This document shows, piece by piece, positions 13,301-28,300 of a stretch of DNA of 64,000 nt. Each line of letters begins with the position of its first letter. Positions within the stretch are counted from its first letter, which is position 1. Under the pieces are notes generated by a model. The model searched no databases. It had not been told where the DNA came from and saw only the letters and a list, made by a program, of their open reading frames with translations. Origin of the DNA: Rostratula benghalensis (lineage: Eukaryota > Chordata > Aves > Charadriiformes > Rostratulidae); the NCBI GenBank assembly GCA_013399305.1, contig VXAI01000095.1, positions 1,777,691 to 1,841,690 of the forward strand, written 5' to 3'. A program made the position numbers and the translations under genes.

Positions 13301-16300
13301 AGCTCAGGCCTGAAGTCACGGCAGAACCCAGAGTTTGGGAGTGCCTTACTTCAGGTCCTGGTCTGAAACTGTAGCTACACACAAATGCACACACATCCTC
13401 TCCACTCTTTCTCAGTCACTTGCCTGTTCCAGCTGAAAATAGGTTAGGACAGGAATGAATTGCTGGTGAAGTCAGTGAAAAAACTTAGGTCAGTAGTGTA
13501 AAATTAGTCACACCCCTTGGTTTTTGACCAGAATACAAACAGTTAAACACTCTGTGTCTTCTAGGAAAGCTGCTTAGTGCTCACAGGTGAATATCGTTAC
13601 CTCTTTTCTGAGGTGTGCACTGTGTAGGCAGCCCCTAGGTATTGATCTGTGTATGGGATGCTACAAAAGAACATGCTTCTGAAGCACTCCAGAGCAACTG
13701 CTGCAATACACCAATTATTGATCCAGAATTTAGTTTGAATAGCTTTGTGCCAGAGCCACTGACAGCAAGCAACACCTGAGAGGAAGGATCTTTCCTGCTA
13801 TTTCAGGAGTTGTCTCAGACAGGGAAACTTAGGTGAAGGTGTGCCTCTGAGTAGCTGTGTTCTTCCTGCTCACCTTGGTTTGTCTTTCCTGGCACAGCCC
13901 GGGACCAGGTGGAAAGAATTGCCGAGGAGCCAGCGTGGAGCACACGGTGTGTGAGAACTTACCCTGCCCTAAAGGTGTGCCAAGCTTCAGGGACCAACAG
14001 TGCCAGGCCCACGACAGATACACCAACAAGAAAAAAAGCCTCCTGACAGCTGTCATCATCGATGGTAAGTTTTTTCATCTCCCTACATGCTACCTTGCTG
14101 TTCTGTCACTGCAGCTTCTCAGTCTCTCTTGATTCCATCTGCAGGCGTCCAATTTGTTGGTGAGAAGGCTACAGTATCTTCCCCTTAGCCACATCTGACA
14201 CACTAATTACAAGCAGTTATTGATGCTGTCCCACTCTTCTTCTAGCCTTAACAGAAAATACAGAGCTATCAGTTCTTTACTCATTTTTTGTAGTACTGGG
14301 GAGAAGTTCCTTCTCTAGCTAAACAGAATAGTAGCTTTTCCAAAGCCAAATATATATGTAGATATAAAGATATGTAAATACATATACAATATATACAAAC
14401 ATAAATATATGTAAATGTATAATATAACAATTTCCATTAGCATGGATGAAAATTGCAACTTTTCTGTACTGACATATTTCATGTTAATTTGGGGGTTCCT
14501 TCTCTAGATATTCTAGCAGCACAGTTTGCCACAAATACCAGTTTAAGGAAATAGTAGATAATATGTATGCAAGAATGCTTTAAATTTCTGTGTACAACTG
14601 TTCTTCCTGGCAAACTGATGTAAGTCAGTCCATCAAGAGCAGAAATGGACTGGAGAACTTTTATCATCTTAAATCCCTGGCTGCAGCCTGAATTTTGTCT
14701 GAGGCACTCACCGTGACTTGGTCATTCATATCAGGCTGCTGAATGTTCCCTGTAACAAACATGTTCCATTCACAAACTGGTATGTAGAAATGTACTGACT
14801 AAATGGTTTTCTGTGTCTCAAAGGACTGATCTCATCACTGTAACCCTTTGAGTACTGAAATTGTAAAGTGGGGAAATGACAGGCCTCAATTGAAAGGCTC
14901 GAGTTCCTTCAGCGATGAGAATCTCAACAGATACCTTTCCAAATCCATCCCTGCAGAGACTGCATCGCCATTGCCTCAAAACCTCTTGTTTGTGCTGTTC
15001 CTAAAGGCAGTTGCTTTTGTATTTTCTTTCCCAGATAAGCCATGTGAGCTCTTCTGCTCTCCACTGGGGAAGGATTCCCCTGTGCTGGTGACAGACAGAG
15101 TCCTTGATGGTACTCCGTGTGGGCCTTATGAGACCGACCTCTGTGTACATGGCAAGTGCCAGGTGGAGTAACTTTCTCTTGTTTTATTTCTAGTGATAAG
15201 TGTTGTCAGGGCAGGGGAGGGATATCCTAGAAGAACAGGCATTCATGTGGGTGGCTGGGGGCTGGCTCTGAGATGAGAGGACAACCCTATTTTATAAGAC
15301 CCATTGTGAGAGCTCCACAGGCCCGAGTCTAGGTCTGGAATTACAATAAATGCCCGAGGTATGAGCTTATTACTGAACAGCTGGGAATGTTCAGTGATCA
15401 CATTTGCTTGCATGTAGTCATCAAATGGCTTGGGTGGGAAGGGACTTCTGTGAGGGGAGCAGATGGACATGGAATCTGGCTTGCTTAACTGCTTCATTTT
15501 GGCAATTAGAGGAATCGCTGAAAAACCGCTGATGCTGCAAACTGGAGTAGAAATTGTCACTACCTTGTTACAGGTGTTACATTGCCAGCATCGTGATGCT
15601 TTTCAGGTCATCCTGACTCCTGTCTAAAAATACCAAGGAAGCTTTTTAATACCAGTTGCTCCTTGGCTCCTGCAGCTGTATGAGCCAGTAGCTTCCCCTG
15701 TGTGATTTTTATTAACTGTGTTACTAGATAATGCCAACTTGAGTTAGTGTAAAACTGTTGGAAAGCCCTTTTTCCCTTGTAGTAAGAAAAAGGTTCCCTT
15801 CCTCCCACAAACTAGGTTTTAAAGCTCCACACAATAGAAAATATGGGTTTAATGGAGCAAATCCTGCAGCCCAGGGGAGTTTTCTTTTGCCTCTCATCTG
15901 CATTGTCTTGCTTGGGTCACATAAAGAGCAAACCAGAGAGACCGTAGGGTAAGCTACCATCTGCTGTCCCTCAAGGGGGCCAATCAATGTCCCCTTGGTT
16001 GTCCCTGGCTGGACCGGCCAAACCCTGAACACATTTGTTTCCTCAGTCTCTGGTCAGTTAAGTCAATAATGGAAATGAAGAGGACTCTCTTCAAGAGTCT
16101 GTGAATTTGATTCCCTTTTACTAGAGTGAGGGTGTGATGGCCTATAACCCTTGCAGTGATGATTATTTTTCTCTAGCCAAATTACATATAGATGCAAAAT
16201 TAGGTGTGGGAGATCTTTGTAGTACAACTCTTCATGGTTTGCTGGGCCATGAAACAGTTCATAAAGCAGCACATTGAATGCTTAAGGGAGGACATCTATT

Positions 16301-19300
16301 AGAGCTGGTATTTCAGATTCCTTGAAAGTTGAGTGGAGTTGTAGAGATCCAAACTAACTGGAGATTTAAGGTTTGGACAAGGGAAAGGAGAGAAGAGAAT
16401 GTTTATTTAAAGATCATAAATTACAGGAAGTAATTTGGAATGGATATGCTTCTAGCAATGTGTTGCAGTTGGAATCAAGTCATTTGTCACTGACACTATG
16501 ACAGGGCAAACACTTAGTGGGGTTTTCTCCCAGTCCCGCAGCGTGTGTTCGAAGGTTGCTGCACACACATCAGTGATGTGAAAGACAGCTGAGTTGGCTA
16601 CTGCAGCCTTGCCAGTGCTGGATTCTTCCTGGCTGTTCTTCCTCTAAGTTTATCCTCATCTAGATTTGTATTCTGTGCTAGGAGTGCCTCTTCTCAGGAC
16701 TAACCAGCCTGTTGTATCCATCAGAACAGCTTTCTAGCATCACCCTTTACATCCACTAACTTTACCAGAGATATGCTGGTTTGCCCTGGGGGCGTAAGGC
16801 ACATGAGATTTGGCATTATTTCTGATTGGTGGGAGCAGTGATTAAGAACTACCAACTTTGCTTGGTTTGAACCTTCCAGGCAGGGAGATAGATGAACATG
16901 ATACTCACCTGGGTATCAGAGAGCCTTTTGGGGGCATAAAGCAGATTTTCTAATAGCAATGCGACGACATAAGTGAAAAATCTCTGCTTGAACTGAATTT
17001 TGCACTGCTGCAGAGGATGGTTCCCACGACTACCAGCCAAATGCTGCTGAAGAGACAGATTTAATTCAGTCCTCCTAATTTATCCAAATGAAGAATCTGA
17101 ACAGCAAGTTACTGGGGAGCCAGCAAGGGTTTGATTCTTTATGTGCTCTTTAAAATACTTCACATAGAGTCAGGTTCATGGTGCATCCCAAGTTCCTTAA
17201 TTTTTCCCTGTTTCCAGCTGTATCTGAAAAAATAAAAAATCCATTAATAACCTTTTATAGTTAGGCCAGCTGTGCACCTCCATCTGTGTGCTGTTGACCA
17301 TTACCCTGGGCCAGCCAGCTTTAGTGCTCCAAACGTTCAGATCAGCCACAAATGGTAAATCAGACATTATGGCAATGTAGGTTTTCTTCTTCCAGGGAGG
17401 AGCAGTAGCCAGCTCCCCTCCAAATGAAAACCTTTATGAGCACGGAGCTTTGGAGGTACATCATGAAAAGCAAATCACGCTCTAAGTCGGGGGCAACTGC
17501 TTTTAACTGTGCAGAGAGGTGATGACAGCTGCAGAACATTCAGTCCATTTACATCTGGCTGAGAGAAAATGCAAAATGCTCAATTCAAGCCGAGCAGATT
17601 TGAAAGCCTTGTGAACTCATTTATAATACTCTTCTGCCTTATATGCAGTTTAGTGCTGAGAATTGCCATATGTGACTGTGTACCCTATTTGCCACAGATA
17701 CTTGTCTGACTAGCTGCCTATTAAACCAATTTAATAGGCATATTCATTTAATTACTCTTCTACTCATTTCTTTACCCAGTGTAGACAAAGCCTGGCAACA
17801 AGCATTGCAGGGGGCCTGGAGAAAAGAATAAGTGCTGAAATCAAAGGGTGGTATTACTGTTATTTATTTTCTTGTGTAATCCTTCTAGTTGAAGGCTCTC
17901 AAAGACACGAATGACACATTGACAGTGTAACAGACAAATTAGCAGTAACCATTGCCTGTGAACAACTAGTCCAGGAAATGTAATAGCTCTTTTCCCTTCG
18001 GCAGTAGATGCTCCTAAATGAAACACGCATCCTTGTTGCATGATGAATGAATGTAGATGAATGTGAAAAATCAAAAAAGCTGTTCTTGCAAGGAGAGGGG
18101 GGGTTTGAGAAGGTAAGCAGGACCAGATTCTTTGAAGGCTCAAAATATCCTCACTCCATTCAGACACTTAGAGAGTTTTCCTTCAGTAGTATGTTCTGAA
18201 CTTATTATTTAACTTTAAAGCTGTGGGCTGAGCTCCAATCTAACTAGTGTGAATGATGCATTTTGGTGCCACCCTCACTATCCTTGAAACAAAATCCTCA
18301 TAAGGAGCAGCATCCCTGTATTTATCATTTACACCTGAAAGCACCTGGCATGAGTAAACTTGGTTAAAACTTTGATCATGCATAAAACTACCAGAGAACA
18401 AAGTCAGCCCTAAATTTAGCATAGGGGGTTTATGCCAAATAAAATTTGTACTTCTTGTCTTTGAGACTAATCATAAGGTTTTCATTCAATTTTGTCTGGT
18501 CCTTGTTTATTAAGAGTTGTTTTCAATGCTGAACATTTCATTCTTGATAGTGATAGAAGTTCGTCAGAATGAGGACAAAATAAAAGCTGTGTAAGAGCTT
18601 CAGTAGCTGGTCTCAAATATAGAAGAGTGTGTTAGAAAGTTATGCCTTCAGAAGAAACATTGTGGAGTAACAACAAATGTGCTTATCCTGACCAACTTCT
18701 GAGCAAACTAGATGCCTTGTTCAATGTGTGTTCAGGTCTTTTCTTCTTGAAATTCACATGGTCTTCTAGCAAGGAGAATTTCTTTTCTCACGAGATTTTT
18801 CAGAGAAGAAAATCTGTAGCAGACTGGAGAACGAGAGCAGTCTGATGCCTCTGAGGAAGAGGAGGGCGAGTGCTCATCTGGGCTTTGCAGTCAATCTCTC
18901 TTGCCTGCTTCCAGAGTTTGCTTTCTCCAGCGTGGACACTGCGGTCATAGTGAAGATGTGCAGCCTGCAGATCAGATTGCTTTTATTTTCTCATATTTCT
19001 CTTCAAGTGACAAGTGGCTTTCAGAGAGAGGATTCTCTGAGGGTTTTGTTCTTCCTCAAGACTATGTTTTGTGAGTCAACACTCATGGAAGCAGTGCACT
19101 TTCTAACCTCTAACAGCTCTTCAGTCTGTGCTGCTGATGTTAATAGAAGTCTGCTGGCAGCAGTAGAGCTAAAGAAAGTGTCAGATGTCACACAGCAGTG
19201 GTGTGGGGAGAAGACAAGGTGCTCAGCTGACTGTTGAGACGCACATGACTTTGTGCTGGCTTTTCTCAAACCAGGATTAGTCTGAGACTCATGACAGCAT

Positions 19301-22300
19301 GAGAACTTCCCAGTGGGGACTACAGATTGTACTTCAGCATGTAATCTAAGGTCACTTTGAAAAGAGAGGCTTTCTGTGATTTAACAATTTAAGAGGTGAA
19401 GATGTTTGGCTCTATCTACAGTCTTCTCATGAAAGTTTTGTCGTGTCACAGCTACTTTTAACTTGCTGATGAATCCACAGTACATTCCATGATGACAAAC
19501 CACGCATTAGGATGTCCTGGCAGAACAGAAATATTATAGAACAACTTTCTTCCAAAAGCAATTGTCATACAGTATGAAAGGGGAGCCCAAATTTGAAAAT
19601 GGACACATTTTCAAAAATAGTTTTGGCAAATTGGATAGGTGGAGTGTCAGGAGAGATCCACAAGTGGCAGAGGATAAATTGCAGTTGTCTACTGGACCTT
19701 CTGCTGGCAAACAGTTTTCTATGTACTCAGTACCCACTTTTTGCATTTGATTGATGCATTCAGTTCTGGCTTTGCCTCCTCACTTGAGTATTTTCCATGT
19801 ATTATTCATATTTCTGCATTGCAAACCGTGGTACAAGATGTTCCAGACTGGGTAGCTTGTCTCCATACAACAACTTGGCTTAGCACTGTAGTTTGATAAA
19901 TTATATAGTATATGTGCACAAAATCCAGAAGCATTGTTTGAACTACAGAAACCTGTTGTATGAGTACCTTTTTTTTTTCAGTTTTTGGGTCTTTAGCAAA
20001 TCTGAGGCCTAAAAAGAATATCAGGACTTTTGATGAGTGAGGCATAGCAGCAAAACACAAGATTCTGTTGATATCTTACTACCTTTTAGTGTACTTTACA
20101 GTGGGATATGAAAAAAAAAAAAATCATGCTATTTCCCCCTCTATTTCTTCTATGTTAAACTATAGAGAACATACAATAGACAATTCATGGTGTTGTCTGC
20201 CTTGGAGGCTTTTAGAGTTTGCTTGTGCCTTGGGCAGCCAAGAATTGACCAGAAGGGCGGCTACAGATATTCTATATACTGATAAATATATATTATTTTC
20301 ACAACCAGAACTGACAGGATAGATGCCCCTTTTAATGAAGGGTGCTTGAAATAAAATCCTCTGGTATCTGCATCCTGTTGGCATTTGTACAAATCAGGGC
20401 AGAGGCAGGGTGGAATCAGGTCAGGGGTGTCAATTCAGATGAAGCTGGTTTGGAAGGATCAGAAAGGGGGAACTACAGAAAAAAAAGAAGCAAAGGATTT
20501 CCTGGGATGGGAAAAGGCTTTGTATTATTTGCAAGTTCGCTCATACAGCCTGTTCTGCTGCCAGAACACAGGGGTGGTGACACATAACCTTCAAGCTCTA
20601 CATGAGAAAAAGTGGTTAGCAAAAATACTTGTATGTAGCATCTCCATGCACTGCCAAGGGATCTAAACACAATGACAATGGGCAAGTGTTATTGCATATC
20701 TAAGGCAGAAAACGCTAACTTAGAGTAAGCTGTGCTCATCTCCTGTTTGAGCAGAGCTGCTCTGATTCAGGTAACATCTGAAGGGTTGGGAAATGACCTG
20801 ACATTTGCTGAGCTAAATTCTACATGGACTTCAACTCATCACACAAATTTTGTTGTAGAAGAGAAATAGAAGTAACTTACAGATGAACTACTTGATTAGG
20901 GATCTAGGTTTCCCCTCGTGCACAAATCCTGATGGACACCCCTAATCCTTCACAAGGGCAGTCGTGTTTAAAGCAAAGAAATAAGAATTGTCTTACCCTC
21001 AGATGTGAATGTCAGTTGCTCACATACATACATTCCTGTCTCATGTGGTCCATCCCAGGAGGTATCAATGGACACTGGACATTATGGACAAAAAATTGGC
21101 AGTGTAGATGAATCTGTCATAACCAGCATGCTCTGTACATGATTAATTTGTAAAATGGCACACGTTGCATCAATATTTATATTTGATCCATTGAGACAGC
21201 TAGTTAGTTCAGCATATGGGAAGCATTACAGTTTTGTGAGCCTACAATGTCATTTTTTTGCACAGGGTGGGTGTATATAACAAAAATAATTGTGTTTATG
21301 TAGCAAAACATACTCATGCAGGCTGTATCAATTGAGCTCTTGCACAGCCATTGAAAATACAAATAAAAATATCATGAAAAAATATCCAAGCAGAACAGAA
21401 AATAGTTCACACAGAAGAATTCAAATGATGTGTATTCAGAAGAGAAGAGGAGTTTTCCTATGCTGGAGCCAGCAGTGACTGAAGCTGGAAATACCACCCA
21501 ACAAGCAGTATTTTCAGATGTTTAATTATAAAAATGAGAAGGAGGGGGAGGGAGAGAAGGATGGGTGAACTGAGATATCAGCTCAGAGAGAACGAATTTC
21601 AGGCCTTTGGCTCAGCCAGCCTGCAGTTACCTGCCAATTTAAAGGTTAATGGATAGTTCCAAAACATGGTGTCAGAGTAGGAGACTGCCTGGGCTGAAGA
21701 TCATTAAGAAACCTGTGGATATAGTTGTGACTGCCCATGCTGAGGACTTGTAGTCCCAAAAGACTATCTAGAAGTTCCTTGCCAGCACTCCCATATTTTA
21801 ATAAGGGTGAGGGACTGGCTTTGGTTAAAATCCACTTCCTTTTTGTCCAACTGATGCTGTTAATGGCAGTGATGCAGCACTGCAGGCTTTCAACAGCTAG
21901 TACAGGCAGGAGGTGGAACTCCTGGGTGGTGTCAACATCACTCCCTTTGCCAAAGTTATGGATATCACTGTCCAAGTCCATGTTGGATGGTACAGGGAAG
22001 GTCCAGGGGTCCAAGAACAGGGCTGACGGTGGCAAACGCTCCCACAGACTACTAAACGGGGTGGTGGTAACACCAGGCTGGCTTCTTACTTTTTATTCTT
22101 CCTTCTGAAGACAGATGAGCTCCAAGTGCCCTGCTCAATCCTTAATGGAACATCTTGGTAAAACTCCAAAACTGCTTCCCTTCTCACCAGACCATTCCAG
22201 ACTGACAGAACTGAAAGCATCCACCTATTGCTGGGTGGAATGGTCCGTGGACTCATTCTGCTCACCTGCAGGATAACTCTTGGGTCAGAAAACACACAGG

Positions 22301-25300
22301 ATGTTATTTGCAAGGTCTGTCTTTCCTCAGAAAGTAAAGCTTCCCTTTTTTTGCGTTTCTGTTTCTTCATTAAAAAAATCACCTTGCCCGGTTGGTGTGC
22401 TGGACTGTCCAGCAAAGCAGCGCAAAACAAGTTAGAGATGGTAAAGATCAACTAACACCCTTGAACTATTTGGTTTTAAGGGTTTGTTTCTGCACTATGA
22501 AAAACTTGACTTTTGAGCAGTTGAACTTGGGATTTTGCATTTGCATACAATTAGTGAAGCTCTTTTGGAAAGCTTTCTGCAGATTGAGGACAGCTCTGTC
22601 TACTTTACCACTTGATGGTGAATACTTGGAGCATAAAGCACGATGTCCGGGAGAAGCTGTTGCTGCACAAACTGCTCCCTCCAGTCTGGTCGGGCTCAGG
22701 CACCCAGTGCTGGAATCTCAGAGGCTTTCTCACCTTAGAGGAAGCTGGACATACTTCAGAATTAACAGTCCAAGGATGGCTGGTAGATACTTTCTTCCTA
22801 AGAAAGATGATGTTCACTGACTTTTGTTTCCTTGTCCTTTCAGTTCTCTCTCTTCTCCTTTGCCACTTGTTTGAAGAGTGGAAATATTTTCAGTGTGAGG
22901 AGTTTTCAAAGGATTCAAGAGACCGAGGTGGTCCCTGTAATGTGTTTCTAAATGACTTTGCAGCTTTTGGAATCCATTGTCTACTTTAACAAAAGCTGTT
23001 TCATTATGTAGTGTTATTAAATACAGTTTCCCTTCAGAAATGATTGGAAGAGTCGGGGAGTGGGAAAGGGTCTCTGATTTTTATGTAGATGAGAGTAAAG
23101 TGCTTTCAAAGTATTTTTCCCCCATAAAGTGGCAAGAACACAGCAATTTTCATCTTGAAGCCAAGAAAGAAAACTCTTGTATTATTTTAAAGGTTTTCCT
23201 TTCTAAGAAGCCATTTCCTGGCCCACCTTTGATGAGGGATTGAGTTCTGAAGCTCTGGAGTGAAGGAAAGGCCTGTCCTGTGGATGGAAGGGATGGTGCC
23301 ATTGAAGGGAAGGCTGCAAGAGCTATTCCCAGTTCTTCCACTCAAAGGGAATTAGAGTGAAGATAAAATGTAAAAATCATCAAAGGTTTTAGGAGGTATA
23401 TTTGTAGATTCAGTGCGTGTTCTTTCCATGCCTTCAGAAAGGGTCTCTCAGATAAAAGTGTGTCAGTGACCTAGTAAATGTGGGAGGAAATGGTTTGTCT
23501 TGACCCCCAGTGTCAGAAAAGGGGAGACTGATTCTTTCAGAGGCTTTGGTGGCTTGTAGTGGTTTACATTATCTGGGAAACTATAGTGTAAGTGTAAAGC
23601 ATGTGATTGCTAACTCCCCATTCTTTGCCTGCCTCCATTACAGTCCCACAGACTCCTCGAGTAGCACTGGGAATAAGTGCGGTTCAGCACTCATTATATT
23701 CCCTTTATTCATTTGTACGCTCACATAGTGCTAATAACAATGCAGTACAATAACAGATAGCACTAGAACCTTAAATTAAATGCAGCCTTTCCAGCATCTC
23801 AGCAGGGTGGCAGGCAGGCATATATTTCCAGCTGCCTTTCAGCAACCCCATTAATAAATCATATTTCTTTTCCTGGAAGGAGAACTGCTGGGACATCCTT
23901 CTGTTTTGGGGGCAGAATCACGTTCAATATCCCATTATTATTCCTTGGACATGAGTGTGAGGTTTAGACTTGAGAATTTTAACTGCCAGATGATCTTCTT
24001 CATACCTTTCTTTAACTCCCATTTGTAAAGGTTTTTTTTCTTTCCTGCAGTTTTTGTCCACCAACTTACATGCTGTCCTAGTTAATGAGCACTTTTTCCT
24101 TGTGTGCATTCAGGATGATCGCCCTTTCTTAGCACGTGTCTGTCTTCAATGATTTACCCAGACAAGCACTGCATCAGAACACGTCTGAATGCTGGCAGTC
24201 TTTGACCCCTGTAATACATCTGGACTTAGGCAGTGGCCAGTGTCTTCTTGAAACAAAGGGGCAATTTTGAGTTCATCTCCAAATTACTTTGTTTACTTGC
24301 AGACAGTCTCAGATAAACAGACCGAGTTCTCTTAATATTTCCCTGCTCACCCTATTTTTCAAAATGTTTGTTGTTTTGATTTTTCCCTAAGATACTTCTC
24401 CAACTTTCCTCTGGCTTTATTATAAGAAGGCAAGGAAGGGAGAGACCCGACACAAATTATTCAAATAAGTATTAGTGACAGTCCTGCTAGCTCATTCGCC
24501 AAGAAACTGTTTATCTACAGAGAATAAATCTTCAACTTATTTTTAATACTAGAATCTCTGCTAATAACTTGCGTAATAACAACTCTTACTTCAGCAGAAA
24601 TTTATGTTTTTTTAAGAGTGAGAGGGTTGGACAGAAAACAATTTGCATAGACTCATGACAAAAAATCTTATCAATCTCAAGTTCTACCAATGTGCCATGG
24701 TCACCATCCTACCCTGGACAAGGCATGTGAATACGGAAGGTTACCACAACATCTCTATAGCTACAGGGAGGATACTGTGACTGTTCTAGTAGTACCTGTC
24801 TGAAGAAACAAAGCTGCAGATTCTTATTGGAAAAAATTCAGGAAGGTATAGAAAATTATGAAAATAGCATTTTAAATGAGGCTTCAGGTGAAATTGTTAG
24901 TTTGGGGTTTTTCTTTGTTTTGTTTTACAATTCAATGTCCATGCTTAATCCAGGAAATTTCATAATTGTGTAAACAATCATATGATACAGATTTTCCTAA
25001 CCTAACCAGCTTCCATTGAAGTACTTTTGCATTTGGAGCCATTTGATTAATGAGGCCTTTTTTCAGGTATTGCAAAAGTGTAATCAGAACCGAATGTTAC
25101 GCTGGAATAACAAGGGTTTGTAAAACTCTCTTCAGTTAAGTCTTCTGAATCAAAGTTCATGCTCTTAGTGTTAGAGAAGGGTGTTCTGAGTGAGTGTTCC
25201 CCTGATTCATGGTGTTCTCTTCCCACTCTGGTTTTCAGTCAGATGCCTATCTTAATCTTGACTTCAATGTTTAGAGATACTTTAACTTTGCAAACAAAGT

Positions 25301-28300
25301 AACAGGGACCTCTGGTTGTTGTCATTAGAAAATTGGCTGCGATGGAATCATTGGCTCAGCTGCCAAAGAGGATCGCTGTGGAGTCTGCAGTGGTGATGGC
25401 AAAACCTGCAAAGTGGTGAAAGGCGACTTCAACCACACCAAGGGGATGGGTGAGTACCCTCAGCAGCATTTCAGTGGAGTCAGGGTTCTTATAACTGTTT
25501 GAGGAGAGTTAAAGAGTGGTAATAATTGCTCTTTTTGGATAGCATTGGACTCATCTGCTCTGGCAAACACACAAGAAAGACGCTACAAAACTCAATTCAA
25601 ATGTGATATTCTGCCTGCTTCTTACTCAGCTGCCCAGATACCAGCCGTTGCCTCCATCCAAAATTCAGAATGAAGTTGTTTCTCATTTTGAATGCTACTG
25701 GTGCTGTTGATTTTAAATAAGAGACAAAATCACAATTATTTTTTTTTTTCCAGTGAGAGAGAAGTCTTATTTCAGCACCATCTTTGAGTTCTTTGAGAGC
25801 TCAGAATGATGCATGTTGCAGATGATCCATGTTATAATCAGGATATTTCAGATAAATGAAAGAGCGCTCCCCTGATTATTTTTACTAATTCCTTGCCAGC
25901 AATAATATCCAGTGTAGGATACAAGAGCTTCCAGTCAGAGTAGGAGACTTTCCCCAGTCTTGTTAAACATTAATGTATATACAGCTTGGTCTGAATTAGT
26001 CTTTGTTCCAGGGTCTCTGTATTGCACTTCTGAGAAACCTGTTATCGCACATCCTAATCAGGCGAAGGGAAGGAAAGCCAGATTCAGGACTTGCAAGCTG
26101 CTCCAAGAGGAAGGAATTGTCCAGAGAAAATTATTTCACATTCAGTGAATACAGAATTGCCATTTCTGTATGGAAAAATACATTCAATGTGCTACTCCAG
26201 GACAAAGCACATAAAGATTCTCTTTAAGCACACACTTCAGTTTGTTTAGTTACTAAAGCAGCACCAGCGCTTAGCAATTTTCTTGATTCAAGGTCTCAGC
26301 ACTGAAATCTGAGGCTCTGATTTTATTGAACAATTCCTTTGCACCATTCTGCTCCTTATCCATGGAGCCAGCTGTAATCTGTCACCCCCTCTCAGATCTC
26401 AACCCCATCTTTCTGGAGCACGTTTGTGCTGTCGCATTGCTTGACCAACCTCTTGAAGGATTTCCTGCATTCTTGCCTTTGGCTCTTTTGCCCCAGTTAT
26501 TTTCCACCTACATATGTCAAGGCATTTGCATTTGATGGGAGAAGTTTCTCATTTCCATTGAAAAAAATCTGTCCTCCATTTCTGTGGTGGATTCTATAGC
26601 TGTCCATGAACTTCTTAATTGCTCCTGAAGAGTAACTGTCTTTTATCTTTCCCACTGAGACTACAGAACATCTTGTGCAGATAAATGAGAAATTTCTGGG
26701 TTGCTGCCAGGAGGTTGCACCCGTTTCCAACTAGACAGGCTGCTTCAGGGTGGTGAGTTTACAAGGCTGTAGGAACAGAACAGTTTCAGTCTTAACTGGT
26801 TGTTTGGCTGCCAGGACACCCCAGGAGGTTTTCACCCCCAGCGCCCAGTAACCTCGTTGGAAAAGACAGCTGAATTGTAGTTAGCATTCAAGCATTTATT
26901 GATCCTTTTTCTTTGCTGATGATCTCAGAAGCACAAACCTGTGAAAATGTTATTTTGTCAATGCAGCGTTGCCACCTTTGCCCATCTCACGTAGTCTCTA
27001 AGATAATTATTTATACAATTACAATCTCGTAAACATTTAATAGATGTTTTGATTTATTAATTTTGAAAGGAATTTAATTTCATGTGGCAGTAGTTTTAAA
27101 AAGTAACATCTGTGAATGCCAAACAATCTTCTTTAATCTGAAAAGGATCTTTGCATTTTATTTTTTAAATTATGCTCTTGTAAGGAGTGTTCTAGCCGAC
27201 TAAAATGGAACGAATATTTATGATCTTTTAATTGCACATGTTCTCCCGCTTTTAGATTTCTTTTATGTTAGGCACTGAAACAGACTTGTTGATTCCCAGC
27301 CCTAATTCTGCAAATATTTTCTGCATTGTGAGTTACTCCCATCGATTTCTATTCACATCGGGCTGTTTTGCAGGAATAGGTCCTTGAGTAAACTTACTGA
27401 ATCTTACGCAGTAGGCAGAGCTCCAGCGTTGGGTTTGAGGCATCACAAGTGAACATGAGGTTACTCAAGAAAATAATTGGCCTTTTTTTCTTTAAATTGA
27501 CAGTTAAGCAAATATGTACAAAAATCTGGGAGAAACTGGGGCAAAGGAGAATATGCAATATGACTTCAGTACCAGATTCGGGGTTTGGATATCTAAATGA
27601 TTGCACGGGTCAGTGGCAAAGCCCCATGAACTTGCTGCAATCAAAGTCAAGGCCAACGCGCTGAGTCAAGTCTGTTGATTTATTATTTCGGAACAGAATA
27701 GACTTCAAATATCAAGATGTTGGTTGTTTTGGAGTGGTGTCTATTTTGGGAATTGCAGCCACGACTTTTGGGCCAGATCCTCAACTGCTCCGCACGTGGG
27801 ACTCCTCTGACTGCAGGATTGGTCCCTACATGTCCTGTGATTGCAAATTATGTTGTCAAGCCCTATTAACTGAACTAAATCCATGCCAACTCCTTTCTGT
27901 TTCTTAGTAACCAATAGTCATTGTAAGAAGGTTTCCACATGTGTGATGGCAAAGGCAAAGGCTGTTCCCAAGTGTTTCTCGTGTAAGATACTTGAATGCT
28001 GTTTGCAGTGTCAGTGGGTGTTGGTGACATCCTTTGGTGTTGGTTCTTTGTCTTCTTTTGGTTGGATTAAATGGGGAGATTGGTATCAAAAGCCATGGAT
28101 AAAATTCAAATCCTTTTACTGTTTATCTTGGTTTGTCAAAGATATCAAGTACAGATCCTTTCCTTTTAGAAAATCTATCTACATGAAAGAAAGCCAAATT
28201 TCATTAATCGAGTAAAAAGAACTGGGCCTATTGCTTTTTTGTTCCAACCTTCATGTCACAGATGGCAATATCCCACCATGGTGGAGCATGATGGTAGAAC

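Noticed and set aside
14848..15171. Open frame of 107 codons from a Met in the intron through the exon 15035-15162, with a hydrophobic stretch that looks like a signal peptide
   Set aside because: The hydrophobic part is the pyrimidine-rich end of the intron, which encodes Phe/Leu/Val by composition. The splice acceptor and the in-phase family match support normal splicing.
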